Below the pieces are notes generated by a model that saw only the letters and a program-made list of their open reading frames with translations, did not search any database and was not told the DNA's origin. A DNA stretch of 64,000 nucleotides from an uncultured Collinsella sp. (GTDB taxonomy: Bacteria > Actinomycetota > Coriobacteriia > Coriobacteriales > Coriobacteriaceae), in the NCBI GenBank assembly GCA_958370785.1, contig CATXKN010000004.1, forward strand, positions 62,001 through 126,000, given 5' to 3'. Of the stretch, positions 24,385-32,739 are shown piece by piece. Numbering within the stretch: position 1 is the stretch's first letter; every line of letters starts with the position of its first letter. Both the position numbers and the translations under genes were made by a program.

Positions 24385-26381
24385 TGGCCGAAAAACTCGG
24401 CGTCTGCTGCTCGCCAGGGGCGGAAGGTGGAGGGGTCGATCTTTACGTGCGCCGCGGCGGGCACGTCGTACCATTTGACCGTGTAGCCGGCGCCGTGAAA
24501 GCAAAAGGCCGAGTCGGGCGTGTTGGGCAGATCGGCCTCGGGCTCATAGGCGGCCGCCTCGATGACGCGCTCGGCATCATGGCAAGCCGCATAGCCGGCG
24601 AACTCTAGATACAGATGCCCACGACCACTCGTGTAGGCAGCCACCTCCAGCGCATAATCCTGCACCTCGGATGCCGGTACGCGACCCACAAGCTTTGCCC
24701 GGTCGCCCGCCATCGTCGGTGGCTCGTACTCGGCACCCATGCGCGTGGCATCCGAGAGCGCCCGGCCCACGCACTCCCCCGGCACCTCAAGCTCAAAGTG
24801 GTACCACGGCTCCAGCAGCACCGCCGCGCCGGCCTCACGCGCCTGCATGAGCCCCTGGCGAATCGCGCGGTACGTGGCCTGGCGAAAATCGCCGCCCTCG
24901 GTGTGTTTGGCATGCGCGCGGCCGCCCGTGAGCGTAATGCACACATCGGTGATGGGCGAGCCGGTCAGCACGCCCAAGTGGTCGCGCTCCATGGCGTTGG
25001 TGAGTGCCAAACGCTGCCAGTTAAGATCGAGCTCGTCGGTCGAGGTCACGGTGCCAAACTGCACGCCCGAGCCCGCCGGCAACGGCTCCAGACGCAGATG
25101 CACCTCGGCATAGTGGCGCAGTGGCTCAAAGTGGCCCACGCCCTCGACCGGCTGCGAAATAGTCTCCTTATAGAGAATGCCGCCGGGCTCAAACTCGACC
25201 GCAAGGCCAAAACGATCGGCCAGCACGCGCTGCACGACCTCGAGTTGCACGGCGCCCATCAACTGCAGGTGAATCTGTTCCAGATGAGTATTCCAGCTTA
25301 CGCCGAGCATGGGATCTTCGTCCGCCAGCTCAGTCAGCGCTTTGAACACCGCGTGGACATCGTGTTCGCCCGGAAGCACCGTATAGGTGAGGACCGGCGC
25401 AATGACAGGCGCATCGCCCGCGGGCTCCGCGCCCAGGGCGTCCCCCGGGCGAACGTGCGCAAGACCCGTCACGGCGCAAATACCGCCAGCAGCAACTTCT
25501 TGGGCAAGCTCATACTTCTCGCCGTTATAGATGCGTACCTGATCGACCTTCTGCTCCCATGCCTCGGCACCGGAACGTCCGGCAATCATCTGCTTGGCAT
25601 GCAGCGTGCCGCCGGTCACCTTAACCCATGCCAAGCGCTCGCCGCGATCCCCGCGGCTGACACGATAGACGCGCGCGGCAAACTCCGGGAGCCACGCCTG
25701 TTCGCGCATCAGCGCGCATATACCATCCAACAGCTCGTCCACACCTTGGTCCTTGAGCGCCGAGCCGGCAAAGCAGGGAAAGAGCTTGCGCTCAGCAACC
25801 ATGCGCGACAGCGTCGCGGAGGAAAGCTCACCCGCCTCAAGAAACTCCTCGAGCGCCGCCTCGTCTAACGCAGCAGCATCCTCCTGAACGGTGCCGCCCG
25901 CCAGCAGTTCGTTGGCATCCAGGCAGCCCTCGGAAAGACGCTGCCCGAGCTGTGCCAGCAAAACATCGCGGCCGGGATTCTCCAAATCGATCTTGTTGAT
26001 GAAGATGAACGTCGGGATGTCATAGCGCGCAAGCAGGCGCCACAGGGTTTCGGTGTGCCCCTGTACGCCATCGTTGGCGCCTACCACCAGAATCGCGTAG
26101 TCCAGGGCACGCAGCGTGCGCTCCGCCTCGGCAGAAAAATCGACATGGCCGGGAGCGTCCACGAGCATAACGTGGGTGTCACCATGGTCGAGCACAGCCT
26201 GCGACGAGAAGATCGTGATACCGCGCTCACGCTCAATCTCGTTCGTATCCAGATGCGAGTCGCCATCGTCAACGCGGCCGCGCTTGCGAATGCGGCCCGC
26301 GTTAAACAGCATGGCCTCGGCCAGCGTGGTCTTGCCGGCATCGACATGCGCCAAGATTCCAACGACCGCTTGCTTCGACAT
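24378..26381 (-). CDS. Tet(M)/EF-G-like GTPase (ribosomal protection protein family)
   Basis: A 667-residue translational GTPase. G1 is AHVDAGKTT, the switch region has ERERGITIFSS, G3 is DAPGH, G4 NKID and G5 GSAL; EF-G-like domains II-V follow, including ILYKETISQPVEG as in Tet proteins. The ATG at 26381 follows AGAGGAG. The family includes Tet(M/O/W) but also chromosomal homologues that do not confer resistance; length fits (Tet(M) is about 640). Tip residues of domain IV were not verified, so tetracycline protection is unproven. The last residues (GHM) are encoded by a repeat. Confidence 0.82.
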   Translation of the reverse strand: MSKQAVVGILAHVDAGKTTLAEAMLFNAGRIRKRGRVDDGDSHLDTNEIERERGITIFSSQAVLDHGDTHVMLVDAPGHVDFSAEAERTLRALDYAILVVGANDGVQGHTETLWRLLARYDIPTFIFINKIDLENPGRDVLLAQLGQRLSEGCLDANELLAGGTVQEDAAALDEAALEEFLEAGELSSATLSRMVAERKLFPCFAGSALKDQGVDELLDGICALMREQAWLPEFAARVYRVSRGDRGERLAWVKVTGGTLHAKQMIAGRSGAEAWEQKVDQVRIYNGEKYELAQEVAAGGICAVTGLAHVRPGDALGAEPAGDAPVIAPVLTYTVLPGEHDVHAVFKALTELADEDPMLGVSWNTHLEQIHLQLMGAVQLEVVQRVLADRFGLAVEFEPGGILYKETISQPVEGVGHFEPLRHYAEVHLRLEPLPAGSGVQFGTVTSTDELDLNWQRLALTNAMERDHLGVLTGSPITDVCITLTGGRAHAKHTEGGDFRQATYRAIRQGLMQAREAGAAVLLEPWYHFELEVPGECVGRALSDATRMGAEYEPPTMAGDRAKLVGRVPASEVQDYALEVAAYTSGRGHLYLEFAGYAACHDAERVIEAAAYEPEADLPNTPDSAFCFHGAGYTVKWYDVPAAAHVKIDPSTFRPWRAADAEFFGHM

Positions 26382-26568
26382 GGCTCTCCTCTTATTGCAA
26401 GCCCATCGCACGCGGCAACGGGCACCCTCGTTCCACACTGGATGATACAATTTACGGGCCGGCGGGCGAAGCGGGCCCTATCCCCCGACCGAGCTCATCG
26501 CCCCGCGTTGCCGCGCGGCGATTTTCGTAGGTTCGCGCCTTGCGAAAGCCGGCTTTCAAAACAGCACA

Positions 26569-26608
26569 GCGAACGAAAATGACCCCGCCCAGGGCCATTT
26601 TCGTTCGC
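26569..26608. terminator. hairpin between EF-G-like and GNAT genes
   Basis: GCGAACGAAAATG (26569-26581) pairs perfectly with CATTTTCGTTCGC (26596-26608). There is no long T-tract. The remaining 26382-26635 holds no gene that I can support. Confidence 0.6.
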
Positions 26609-26635
26609 GCGAATTGTTGATACGCATCCCCACTC

Positions 26636-27124
26636 TTATGCCTCGCGCAGCCAATCAAACGCGACGCGCGGCGTACCGTCCGACACATATACGATACCGG
26701 CGCGCTTAAACCCGGCCTTGGCGATGGCGCCCTGCATGGGCAGGTTGTCTTGATGCGTGTCGATACGCAGGTGATCGGCGCGCTCCTTGGCAAAGGCAAA
26801 CATCGCAGCCGCGATACCGTGCACGGTGCCGTCGGATGCCACGCGGTGCAGCACGGCGTACGGAGTGTCGCTATGCCATTGACCGTCCTCAATTACGTCA
26901 TAGCACTCGTCCGGACCCGGTAAAAAGGCAAACGTCGCCACCACGCGACCGTCGACTTCGCACACATAGCTGCCACCAGCGGCGATATCGGCTGCCAGCT
27001 GCTCGGCAGAAGGCGTGCCCTCGGGCCACTGCGTGGCGTTGCCATGCGCGCGCATAAAGGCGCGGGCCGCGTCATAGATAGCCATGACGGCGGGAATGTC
27101 GGTATCGAGGGTTTTTCTGATCAT
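26636..27124 (-). CDS. GNAT N-acetyltransferase
   Basis: A 162-residue acetyltransferase. The first strand MIRKTLDTDIPAVMAIYDAA, the central VLHRVASDGTVHGIAAAM (acetyl-CoA-binding loop in a variant form) and the C-terminal RIDTHQDNLPMQGAIAKAGF identify the family, closest to acetyltransferases annotated as YkkB/RimI-like. The ATG at 27124 follows GTG; GAGG lies upstream. It is monocistronic and its substrate is unknown. Confidence 0.85.
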   Translation of the reverse strand: MIRKTLDTDIPAVMAIYDAARAFMRAHGNATQWPEGTPSAEQLAADIAAGGSYVCEVDGRVVATFAFLPGPDECYDVIEDGQWHSDTPYAVLHRVASDGTVHGIAAAMFAFAKERADHLRIDTHQDNLPMQGAIAKAGFKRAGIVYVSDGTPRVAFDWLREA

Positions 27125-27201
27125 CACGCGGCGACCTCACGTTTATTGGTATCACTTTGATTGGGCAATGATACCAGCGTTTGGAGAGGGGCACGAAGCA
27201 G

Positions 27202-27498
27202 ATGGGGAGCAAAAAGCGAGCCGCTTGGTCAAAAGCCAAAAGCGAGTTTTTAGGCGCTGCCACGGGCGGCGATATGAGCGACCTGTTTGCGCGCGAGAAT
27301 GAGCGCCGCGACGCCCTGGACGCCGAGCGCGATGAAGCCTGGCGCTACAAGTCGTGCGAACGCAAAAACCGTTACGACACGCGCGCCGAGGCCGAGGCCG
27401 TTATGGCCGACTGCGAAAACCGCGGGCGGCGTGGTTTGGCCTGCTACAAATGCGAATACTGCGGCGGCTGGCACCTGACGTCGCATCCTTGGAAATAG
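27202..27498 (+). CDS. small zinc-ribbon-like protein of unknown function
   Basis: A 98-residue basic protein. The N-terminal half is charged and helical (DLFARENERRDALDAERDEA). The C-terminal half holds CERKNRYDTRAEAEA and CYKCEYCGGWHLTSHP, with Cys and His arranged as a small zinc site. The pattern YxTxxxAexa...C..CxxWHLT is seen in short phage-type and actinobacterial proteins annotated as hypothetical. The ATG at 27202 is chosen over a TTG at 27181. It might bind RNA or DNA; no direct evidence. Confidence 0.65.
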   Translation: MGSKKRAAWSKAKSEFLGAATGGDMSDLFARENERRDALDAERDEAWRYKSCERKNRYDTRAEAEAVMADCENRGRRGLACYKCEYCGGWHLTSHPWK

Positions 27499-27546
27499 GC
27501 CTCGCATCGGCACGGCACTGACGGAGCGCCAACCATCGCGCGCAAG

Positions 27547-28251
27547 CTACGGGCGCGGCGGCACCAAAACATCGTAACGAACGGCCTTGCCCGCAAGTTG
27601 ATAGCTCGGCTTAACTCCGGCAAGCAGCGGGCCCTTCACCGGCCGCTTGATAACGACCTTGCGCGGATGCACAGCAAGCGCCGCCTCGACCAGCGATTCC
27701 TCATCGGCACACGGCTGTTCCAAATGGTGCAGGAGTTGGAACTTCTTTTTCACCGCCGCACTCTTGGTGCGCTCGGGAAACATGGGATCCAGATACACCG
27801 CGTCGGGAGCGGCGAGCTCGCCCTGCCCGATCAGCTCAGCTGTATGGCGAAGGCCGGCAATGCTGTCCTCGCCCGCATGAAGGCGCATGCGAGCCACGGC
27901 AGCCGCAAGCACCTGATCATCCGCCGCGCGATCCAAGGCATCCTTGAGGAGCGCCGCGATCACGCAATCCTGCTCATACAGATCGACGGTAAAGCCCGCG
28001 GCCGCCAACAGCAGCGAATCCTCGCCAAAGCCTGCCGTGGCATCAATCGCCCATGGGCTCTCGATGCCTTTTGTGCGCGCAGCCTTTACCAGCAGCTCTT
28101 GCTGCAGACGGCCTTGCTTGAGTCGTGGCAGCATGCGGGCAAAATCGGCACGCAGCTCCATCGCGCCGTCGGTGAGCGTGAGGCCCTCGGACTTCCGCAC
28201 GAGCTCGAGCCCCGCGGCCCGAGCAACAGAAAAGGGATCGACGACGCCCAT
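27547..28251 (-). CDS. rsmJ: 16S rRNA (guanine1516-N2)-methyltransferase RsmJ-like
   Basis: A 234-residue SAM-dependent methyltransferase. The SAM loop reads AIDATAGFGEDSLLLAAAG, and the catalytic segment VYLDPMFPERTKSAAVKKK closely follows the RsmJ pattern (DPMYPHRxKSA); VIKRPVKGP near the end is also typical. The ATG at 28251 follows AAGGAG at 5 bases; a GTG at 28257 overlaps the binding site. It acts on the small ribosomal subunit. Monocistronic. Confidence 0.85.
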   Translation of the reverse strand: MGVVDPFSVARAAGLELVRKSEGLTLTDGAMELRADFARMLPRLKQGRLQQELLVKAARTKGIESPWAIDATAGFGEDSLLLAAAGFTVDLYEQDCVIAALLKDALDRAADDQVLAAAVARMRLHAGEDSIAGLRHTAELIGQGELAAPDAVYLDPMFPERTKSAAVKKKFQLLHHLEQPCADEESLVEAALAVHPRKVVIKRPVKGPLLAGVKPSYQLAGKAVRYDVLVPPRP

Positions 28252-28315
28252 GGACACTCCTTAACAAGCAAAACGAATACGCGGGGCGCCGTTTATGCCA
28301 GCACCCAACCGTCCG

Positions 28316-28459
28316 CTATTGTCCCACATGCGACATGGCCCACAGCATCGCAATGCAAAGCACCGCCATCAATCCCGTGCACACGGCAGCGATCACAGAA
28401 TCGCCCATGCGCCTTCCCAACGACCGCGGCTCACGCACTTGCCCTGTTCCGTACATCAT
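28316..28459 (-). CDS. small single-span membrane protein
   Basis: A 47-residue protein of unknown function. AAGGAGG lies 4 bases before the ATG at 28459, which is the main reason to accept this short frame. Residues 1-20 are polar and Arg-rich, and residues 22-43 (SVIAAVCTGLMAVLCIAMLWAM) form one hydrophobic helix. A longer frame to 28525 lacks a binding site. It is oriented like rsmJ. Confidence 0.55.
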   Translation of the reverse strand: MMYGTGQVREPRSLGRRMGDSVIAAVCTGLMAVLCIAMLWAMSHVGQ

Positions 28460-28688
28460 GGCTCCTCCTTGAGACCAGCTCCTTGTTACGGCCTCATCAT
28501 CCCAGCGCCGCACATGGGCTGCCATCGATTTGGCTTACGTCCAGCTTTCCTTTTTGAAAGGTTGGACCGTACAGGCAAGAGACGCTTTCAAACGCATGCA
28601 TCGTCCCGTTGAACTACAATGTGCTTCACGATATGTGCCGTAACCTGGGCGCGACAGATTCTCCGCGCCCGCATCGAAAGGACCAGCT

Positions 28689-29090
28689 ATGAGCGCTGCT
28701 CGCAAGACACTCAAAATCCTTGCCCTGATTTATTTTGTTCTGGGCATCGCCAGCCTCGTCATCGGAATTGCCGGCATTGTTACCGGCAATTTTGGATCCG
28801 CTTACGGATCGAACGCCACACTCGCCGCTGTTGTGGTGATTGTTAAGGGCCTCGTCGACCTTGCCGCAGGCGTCGCCGGTATCAAGGGCGCCAACAAGCC
28901 TTCGCAGGTAGACGGCGCATTTAAGCTCGGTATCGTTGCCGCGGCAGCCACGCTCCTCCAAGCCGTGCTCACGCTTCCCGCACTCGGCGGCAGCTCCGTC
29001 AATATAATCGCCTTTGTCATCGTGGTCTACGACCTGTTCTTTGTTCAGCAGGCACACGCCGTTAAGGCCGAGAACAAGGACCGCCTGTAA
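28689..29090 (+). CDS. small four-helix membrane protein
   Basis: A 133-residue integral membrane protein with four hydrophobic stretches (about residues 8-30, 44-66, 80-98 and 103-122) and short polar ends. The start follows GAAAGGA. The sequence AGIKGANKPSQVDGAFKLG between helices 2 and 3 is characteristic of short Coriobacteriia hypothetical proteins. No catalytic motif is visible. A strong terminator follows. Confidence 0.75.
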   Translation: MSAARKTLKILALIYFVLGIASLVIGIAGIVTGNFGSAYGSNATLAAVVVIVKGLVDLAAGVAGIKGANKPSQVDGAFKLGIVAAAATLLQAVLTLPALGGSSVNIIAFVIVVYDLFFVQQAHAVKAENKDRL

Positions 29091-29131
29091 GCGCCCGCTT
29101 CTCATAACCTCTGTTGCAACCAAGCAACTAA

Positions 29132-29167
29132 AAAGGGCCGATCGCGCATCTCCGCGGTCGGCCCTTT
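29132..29167 (+). terminator. Rho-independent terminator
   Basis: AAAGGGCCGA (29132-29141) pairs with TCGGCCCTTT (29158-29167). Confidence 0.85.
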
Positions 29168-29183
29168 GCGTTTGCCTAGATAA

Positions 29184-29221
29184 AACCTACCAAAATAAAC
29201 CTGTCCCTTTTTTGGCAGGTT
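29184..29221. repeat. REP-like hairpin, CCTGCCAAAA family, copy 3
   Basis: AACCTACCAAAATAAACCTGT, then CCCTTTTTTGGCAGGTT. It reaches the stop codon of rlmA and matches the pair at 7930-8032. Confidence 0.85.
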
Positions 29222-30032
29222 AGTGGCGGTACTCGGCGATGATGAAGTCGATGTCGGTTTGAAGGGTGTCCAAATTTGCCAGGCGCTCTTTGTCGGCAGG
29301 GCGCGTGCGATAGTAGTACGGCGTCATCTGGAACACCGCCTCGATGTCGGCCTGCGTCTGGAGCGTAATATTCGCAGATACCCGGTGCGTTCCGACTAAC
29401 TCGAGCTCGGTTGTCTTCGGCAGCTTCTCATCGTTAAGGTACGGCGTGTCGTAGAGCACCTCCTTGAGCCCAAACAGATGACGTGCACCTGGCACGACGG
29501 TGTAGAGCGAGCCCTCGGGCGCCAGCACGCGAGAAAACTCACGCTCGTTAAAGGGAGCGAAGAGCTCGGTCACCATATCGAAGGCGCCATCGGCCACGGG
29601 GATATCCTTCATGTTGGCCACGAAGTAGGTCGCGTCGCCGCGCTTGGCGGCCAGGCGCACCATCTCCTTGCCCAGGTCGAAACCGTAAGCATCCACGCCC
29701 GGCACCGCGCCCATGGCGCTGGTGTAGTAGCCCTCGCCGCAGCAAATATCGAGCAAGGCCAGCGGCTTGTCCGACGTAGCTGCGCACCGCTGAGCTCGTT
29801 CGCGCACCAGCTCGACCATCGCATCGCGCAACGGCGCATAGTAACCGCGGTTCAGAAAGTCGCGACGGCTGCGTGCCTGCGACTTGGGATCGCCCATGGA
29901 GTCGCCGCTCTTGGACGAGCGCAGCAGATATAGATAGCCCTCGCGAGCACGGTCAAACCGGTGTCCGCCCGCGCATGCAGCGCCGCGTTCGTCATCCACC
30001 AACGGTTCATGGCAAACGGGACACAACAACAT
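29220..30032 (-). CDS. rlmA: 23S rRNA (guanine745-N1)-methyltransferase
   Basis: A 270-residue SAM methyltransferase. The N-terminal zinc finger CPVC (residues 4-7), Cys20 and His24 (ACAGGHRFD) is the RlmA hallmark, followed by GDSxxM-like DSMGDPKSQARSRRDFLNRGYY and the SAM motif LLDICCGEGYYTSAM. The C-terminal MTPYYYRT is also typical. RlmA(I) methylates G745 and RlmA(II) G748 of 23S rRNA, affecting macrolide and viomycin binding; which position applies here cannot be told. AAGGAG lies 5 bases before the ATG. Confidence 0.9.
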   Translation of the reverse strand: MLLCPVCHEPLVDDERGAACAGGHRFDRAREGYLYLLRSSKSGDSMGDPKSQARSRRDFLNRGYYAPLRDAMVELVRERAQRCAATSDKPLALLDICCGEGYYTSAMGAVPGVDAYGFDLGKEMVRLAAKRGDATYFVANMKDIPVADGAFDMVTELFAPFNEREFSRVLAPEGSLYTVVPGARHLFGLKEVLYDTPYLNDEKLPKTTELELVGTHRVSANITLQTQADIEAVFQMTPYYYRTRPADKERLANLDTLQTDIDFIIAEYRH

Positions 30033-30089
30033 GGCAACTCCTTAGCGCGAACAACACAACACCCACCATTGTCGCACGCCTTCCCCACC

Positions 30090-30246
30090 TAGTCATTGGG
30101 GACGTTCTTAAACGACTAGTCAAAAGGGACACTCTTGCGTCACATAGGGACACTCCTTTTGGTCGGTGCCAAAGAGTGTCCCCAACGACTAGTCGTTTAA
30201 GAACGTCCCCAACGACTATAAGAACGTCCCCAATGACTAGTCGATT
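30090..30246. repeat. cluster of GACTAGTCATTGGGGACGTTCTT-family palindromes
   Basis: One unit at 30090-30120 faces an inverted one at 30187-30217, and a third partial inverted unit runs to 30246. Between them GGGACACTCCTTTTGG (30148-30163) pairs with CCAAAGAGTGTCCC (30169-30182). The region lies between the divergent rlmA and MATE genes. Other copies occur at 44124, 54334 and 56608. Confidence 0.9.
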
Positions 30247-30304
30247 AGGAGTATCATCGTCTGCGCAAATAGGCACGAAAGAGCATATTAGAGATTGAGA
30301 GCGT

Positions 30305-31687
30305 ATGGCTGACACCGTATCTAAGCACATTGACATGACCACCGGCTCGCTGTGGCGCAATATTCCCCTATTCGCCTTCCCCGTGGCCGCCACGAGCATC
30401 TTGGAGCAGCTGTCGAACCTCATCGCCACGGTCATCATCGGTAACTTCTCGGGCGACCAGGGAACCCTCGCCATGGCGGCGGTCGGCTCCAATGTTCCGC
30501 TTACCAGCCTTATGCTCAACCTGTTTATTGGCATGTCGCTTGGCTCCAACGTGGTCATCGCCAACGCTATCGGCCGCAACGATCAGAACATGGTCAAACG
30601 CGCCGTCCATACCTCGATTTTAATGGCGCTCGTGGGCTTTGTCGTCATCGCGCTGGGCGAGATCTTTGCCGAGCCCATGCTCGCCGCGCTCAACGTTCCC
30701 GCCGAAACCATGCCGCTCGCTTCGCTCTACCTGCGCGTCTTTTTGCTCAGCATGCCCTCAATCTTGCTTTACAACTTTGAGGCCGCGATCTTCCGCTCCG
30801 TCGGCATCACCCGCATGCCGCTGCAGGCGCTTGCCGTGTCCACCGTCCTCAACATTGGCCTGGATCTCATCTTTGTCCCTGTGCTCCACTGGGGTGTCGC
30901 GGGCGTCGCCATCGCCACCGCCATCGCCTACACCGTCAGCGCCGCCACGCTTTTTATCCGCCTGCTCAAGACCGACTCCGTCGTCCGTGTCACCCCGCGC
31001 GACTTGGCTATCGACCCCGTCGCCCTCAAGCGCATCGTTAAGATCGGCCTGCCCGCCGGCATCCAGAGCGCTGTCTTTGCCGTCGCCAACATCATCATCC
31101 AGTCTGCCATCAACAGCCTGGGCACCGAGGTCATGGCGGCATCGAGCGCCGCCATGAGCCTGGAGTACGTGTGCTACAACCTGCTCAACAGCTTTAGCCA
31201 GGCTTGCACCACCTTTGTGGGACAAAACCACGGTGCCCGCCAGATCGACCGCTGCACCAAGACGCTCAAGGTCTGCCTAGTCGAAGGCGGTATCGTCGCG
31301 CTCACCACAATTATCGTTATTGTCGGCCTGGGGCGCGAGATTTTGTCGCTGTTCAACAGCGATCCCAACATCGTCTCAATCGGCTATATCCGCGTGTGCT
31401 CAATCTTCCCGGCGTACGCCTTTAGCATGTTCTACGAAAACATGTCAGGCTACCTGCGCGGCTTTGGTATCTCGCTCACGCCCGCCCTCATCACCATGAT
31501 CTGCGTCTGCGGCATCCGCTTCTATTGGGTGTTCTTCGTGTTCCCGCACTTCCGCACCTTTGCGAACATCATGATGGTCTACCCCATCAGCCTGGGCACC
31601 ACGGCGTTCTTTATGGTCGTGGCGGTGCTACTCTGCCACCCGGCACGCACCTATCGCGCCACCCAAGCCAAAGCGACAGCCCGCTAA
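30305..31687 (+). CDS. MATE-family multidrug/Na+ antiporter
   Basis: A 460-residue transporter with 12 hydrophobic segments in two homologous halves. The first helix region (LFAFPVAATSILEQLSNLIATVIIGNF) and the mid-protein GLPAGIQSAVFAVANIIIQSAIN match the MATE repeats, and FVGQNHGARQIDR is the conserved loop at the end of the second-half helix pair. It probably exports cationic compounds in exchange for Na+ or H+. GAGAG lies before the ATG. No regulator is adjacent. Confidence 0.9.
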   Translation: MADTVSKHIDMTTGSLWRNIPLFAFPVAATSILEQLSNLIATVIIGNFSGDQGTLAMAAVGSNVPLTSLMLNLFIGMSLGSNVVIANAIGRNDQNMVKRAVHTSILMALVGFVVIALGEIFAEPMLAALNVPAETMPLASLYLRVFLLSMPSILLYNFEAAIFRSVGITRMPLQALAVSTVLNIGLDLIFVPVLHWGVAGVAIATAIAYTVSAATLFIRLLKTDSVVRVTPRDLAIDPVALKRIVKIGLPAGIQSAVFAVANIIIQSAINSLGTEVMAASSAAMSLEYVCYNLLNSFSQACTTFVGQNHGARQIDRCTKTLKVCLVEGGIVALTTIIVIVGLGREILSLFNSDPNIVSIGYIRVCSIFPAYAFSMFYENMSGYLRGFGISLTPALITMICVCGIRFYWVFFVFPHFRTFANIMMVYPISLGTTAFFMVVAVLLCHPARTYRATQAKATAR

Positions 31688-31714
31688 ACACCGCACTCAA
31701 CGCCACACCAGCCA

Positions 31715-32581
31715 TTAATTGACAACATGCGAGCTCATATAGTCGATAAAGCGCCTCGTGGCGATGGGCATGGTGTCCCAGCTGCGCCAGGCGGCCACCA
31801 CGTCGCGCGAGGGGGCGTGCACGATGGGACGTACGCGAATATCGGCCCGCATGCCCTCCACAGTACGGCGGTAGAGCATGCTCACGCCTAGGCCCTCCTC
31901 CACCATCGCCATGATGGTGTAGTCGTCGGTTACCTCGCTCGTCACGTGTGGCGACAGTCCATGCGCCGCAAATGCATCGAGCACCAGGCTCTGTTCGCCC
32001 TCATCCAGCAGCACAAACGGCTCGGACGCCAGATCGGCGAGCGTCACCTTTTCCTTTGCCGCCAGCGGATGCGCGGCCGGCAACAATGCCACCAACTCGT
32101 CGTGATAGACGACGCGCTTCTCGAGCCCAGCGGTAAATCCGCGTGCCGTAAAACAAAAATCAACCACGCCATCGTGCACCCATTGAGCGTTGCGCGTGTA
32201 ATCGCCCTGCTTGAGGGTGAAGCGTACGCCCGGGTGCAGCGCACCAAAATCGCGGATCACGCGCGGCAGCACGGTACGACTCACGTTGGTAAACGTCGCG
32301 ATGCGAATATCTGTCGACGAAAGCCCCAGCAGCTCCTGGCGCTTGCCCTCGAGCTCGGCCTCGGCGGTCACAATCTGGCGCAGGTACGGCAGATACTGCT
32401 TGCCGTCGCGCGTAAGCGATACACCCTGCTTGCCGCGCTCGATAAGCGTGGTGCCCAGCTCACGCTCGAGCGCCTTGACGGCCTGGCTCACCGCACTTTG
32501 CGTATAGCCCAGCTCGTCCGCCGCACGTTTCAGGCTGCCGCAATCGACCACCATACAAACAATCTGATACCGCGATGCCAT
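31715..32581 (-). CDS. LysR-family regulator, divergent from EamA exporter
   Basis: A 288-residue LysR regulator. The HTH covers residues 1-60 (VDCGSLKRAADELGYTQSAVSQAVKALE) followed by the effector domain with typical VALLPAAHPLA. The ATG at 32581 follows GGAGG. It is divergent from the EamA gene at 32740, the usual arrangement for local control, and the 158-base gap contains an AGTAT-N9-ATACT box. The inducer is unknown. Confidence 0.9.
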   Translation of the reverse strand: MASRYQIVCMVVDCGSLKRAADELGYTQSAVSQAVKALERELGTTLIERGKQGVSLTRDGKQYLPYLRQIVTAEAELEGKRQELLGLSSTDIRIATFTNVSRTVLPRVIRDFGALHPGVRFTLKQGDYTRNAQWVHDGVVDFCFTARGFTAGLEKRVVYHDELVALLPAAHPLAAKEKVTLADLASEPFVLLDEGEQSLVLDAFAAHGLSPHVTSEVTDDYTIMAMVEEGLGVSMLYRRTVEGMRADIRVRPIVHAPSRDVVAAWRSWDTMPIATRRFIDYMSSHVVN

Positions 32582-32640
32582 CGTGCCTCCACATCGATGT
32601 AGCTGTAAAACGTTTTGCCAGGGCTTTTTCTACCAACATT

Positions 32641-32659
32641 AGTATTTCTTAATCATACT
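32641..32659. promoter_or_regulatory. LysR-type binding box
   Basis: AGTAT (32641-32645) and ATACT (32655-32659) form a T-N11-A-style dyad between the divergent LysR and EamA genes. A palindrome AAAACGTTTT lies at 32607-32616, nearer the regulator. Confidence 0.55.
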
Positions 32660-32739
32660 GAAGATACATTCGCTTTACTACATCCACATCTGGGAGCAGA
32701 ATCCTTTTTACGAAACCGTTCTGTAACAAAAGGAGTCCC

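Noticed and set aside
24378..26381. Calling the GTPase a tetracycline resistance determinant
   Set aside because: The family also contains chromosomal housekeeping-like members, and the domain IV tip residues that decide function were not verified.
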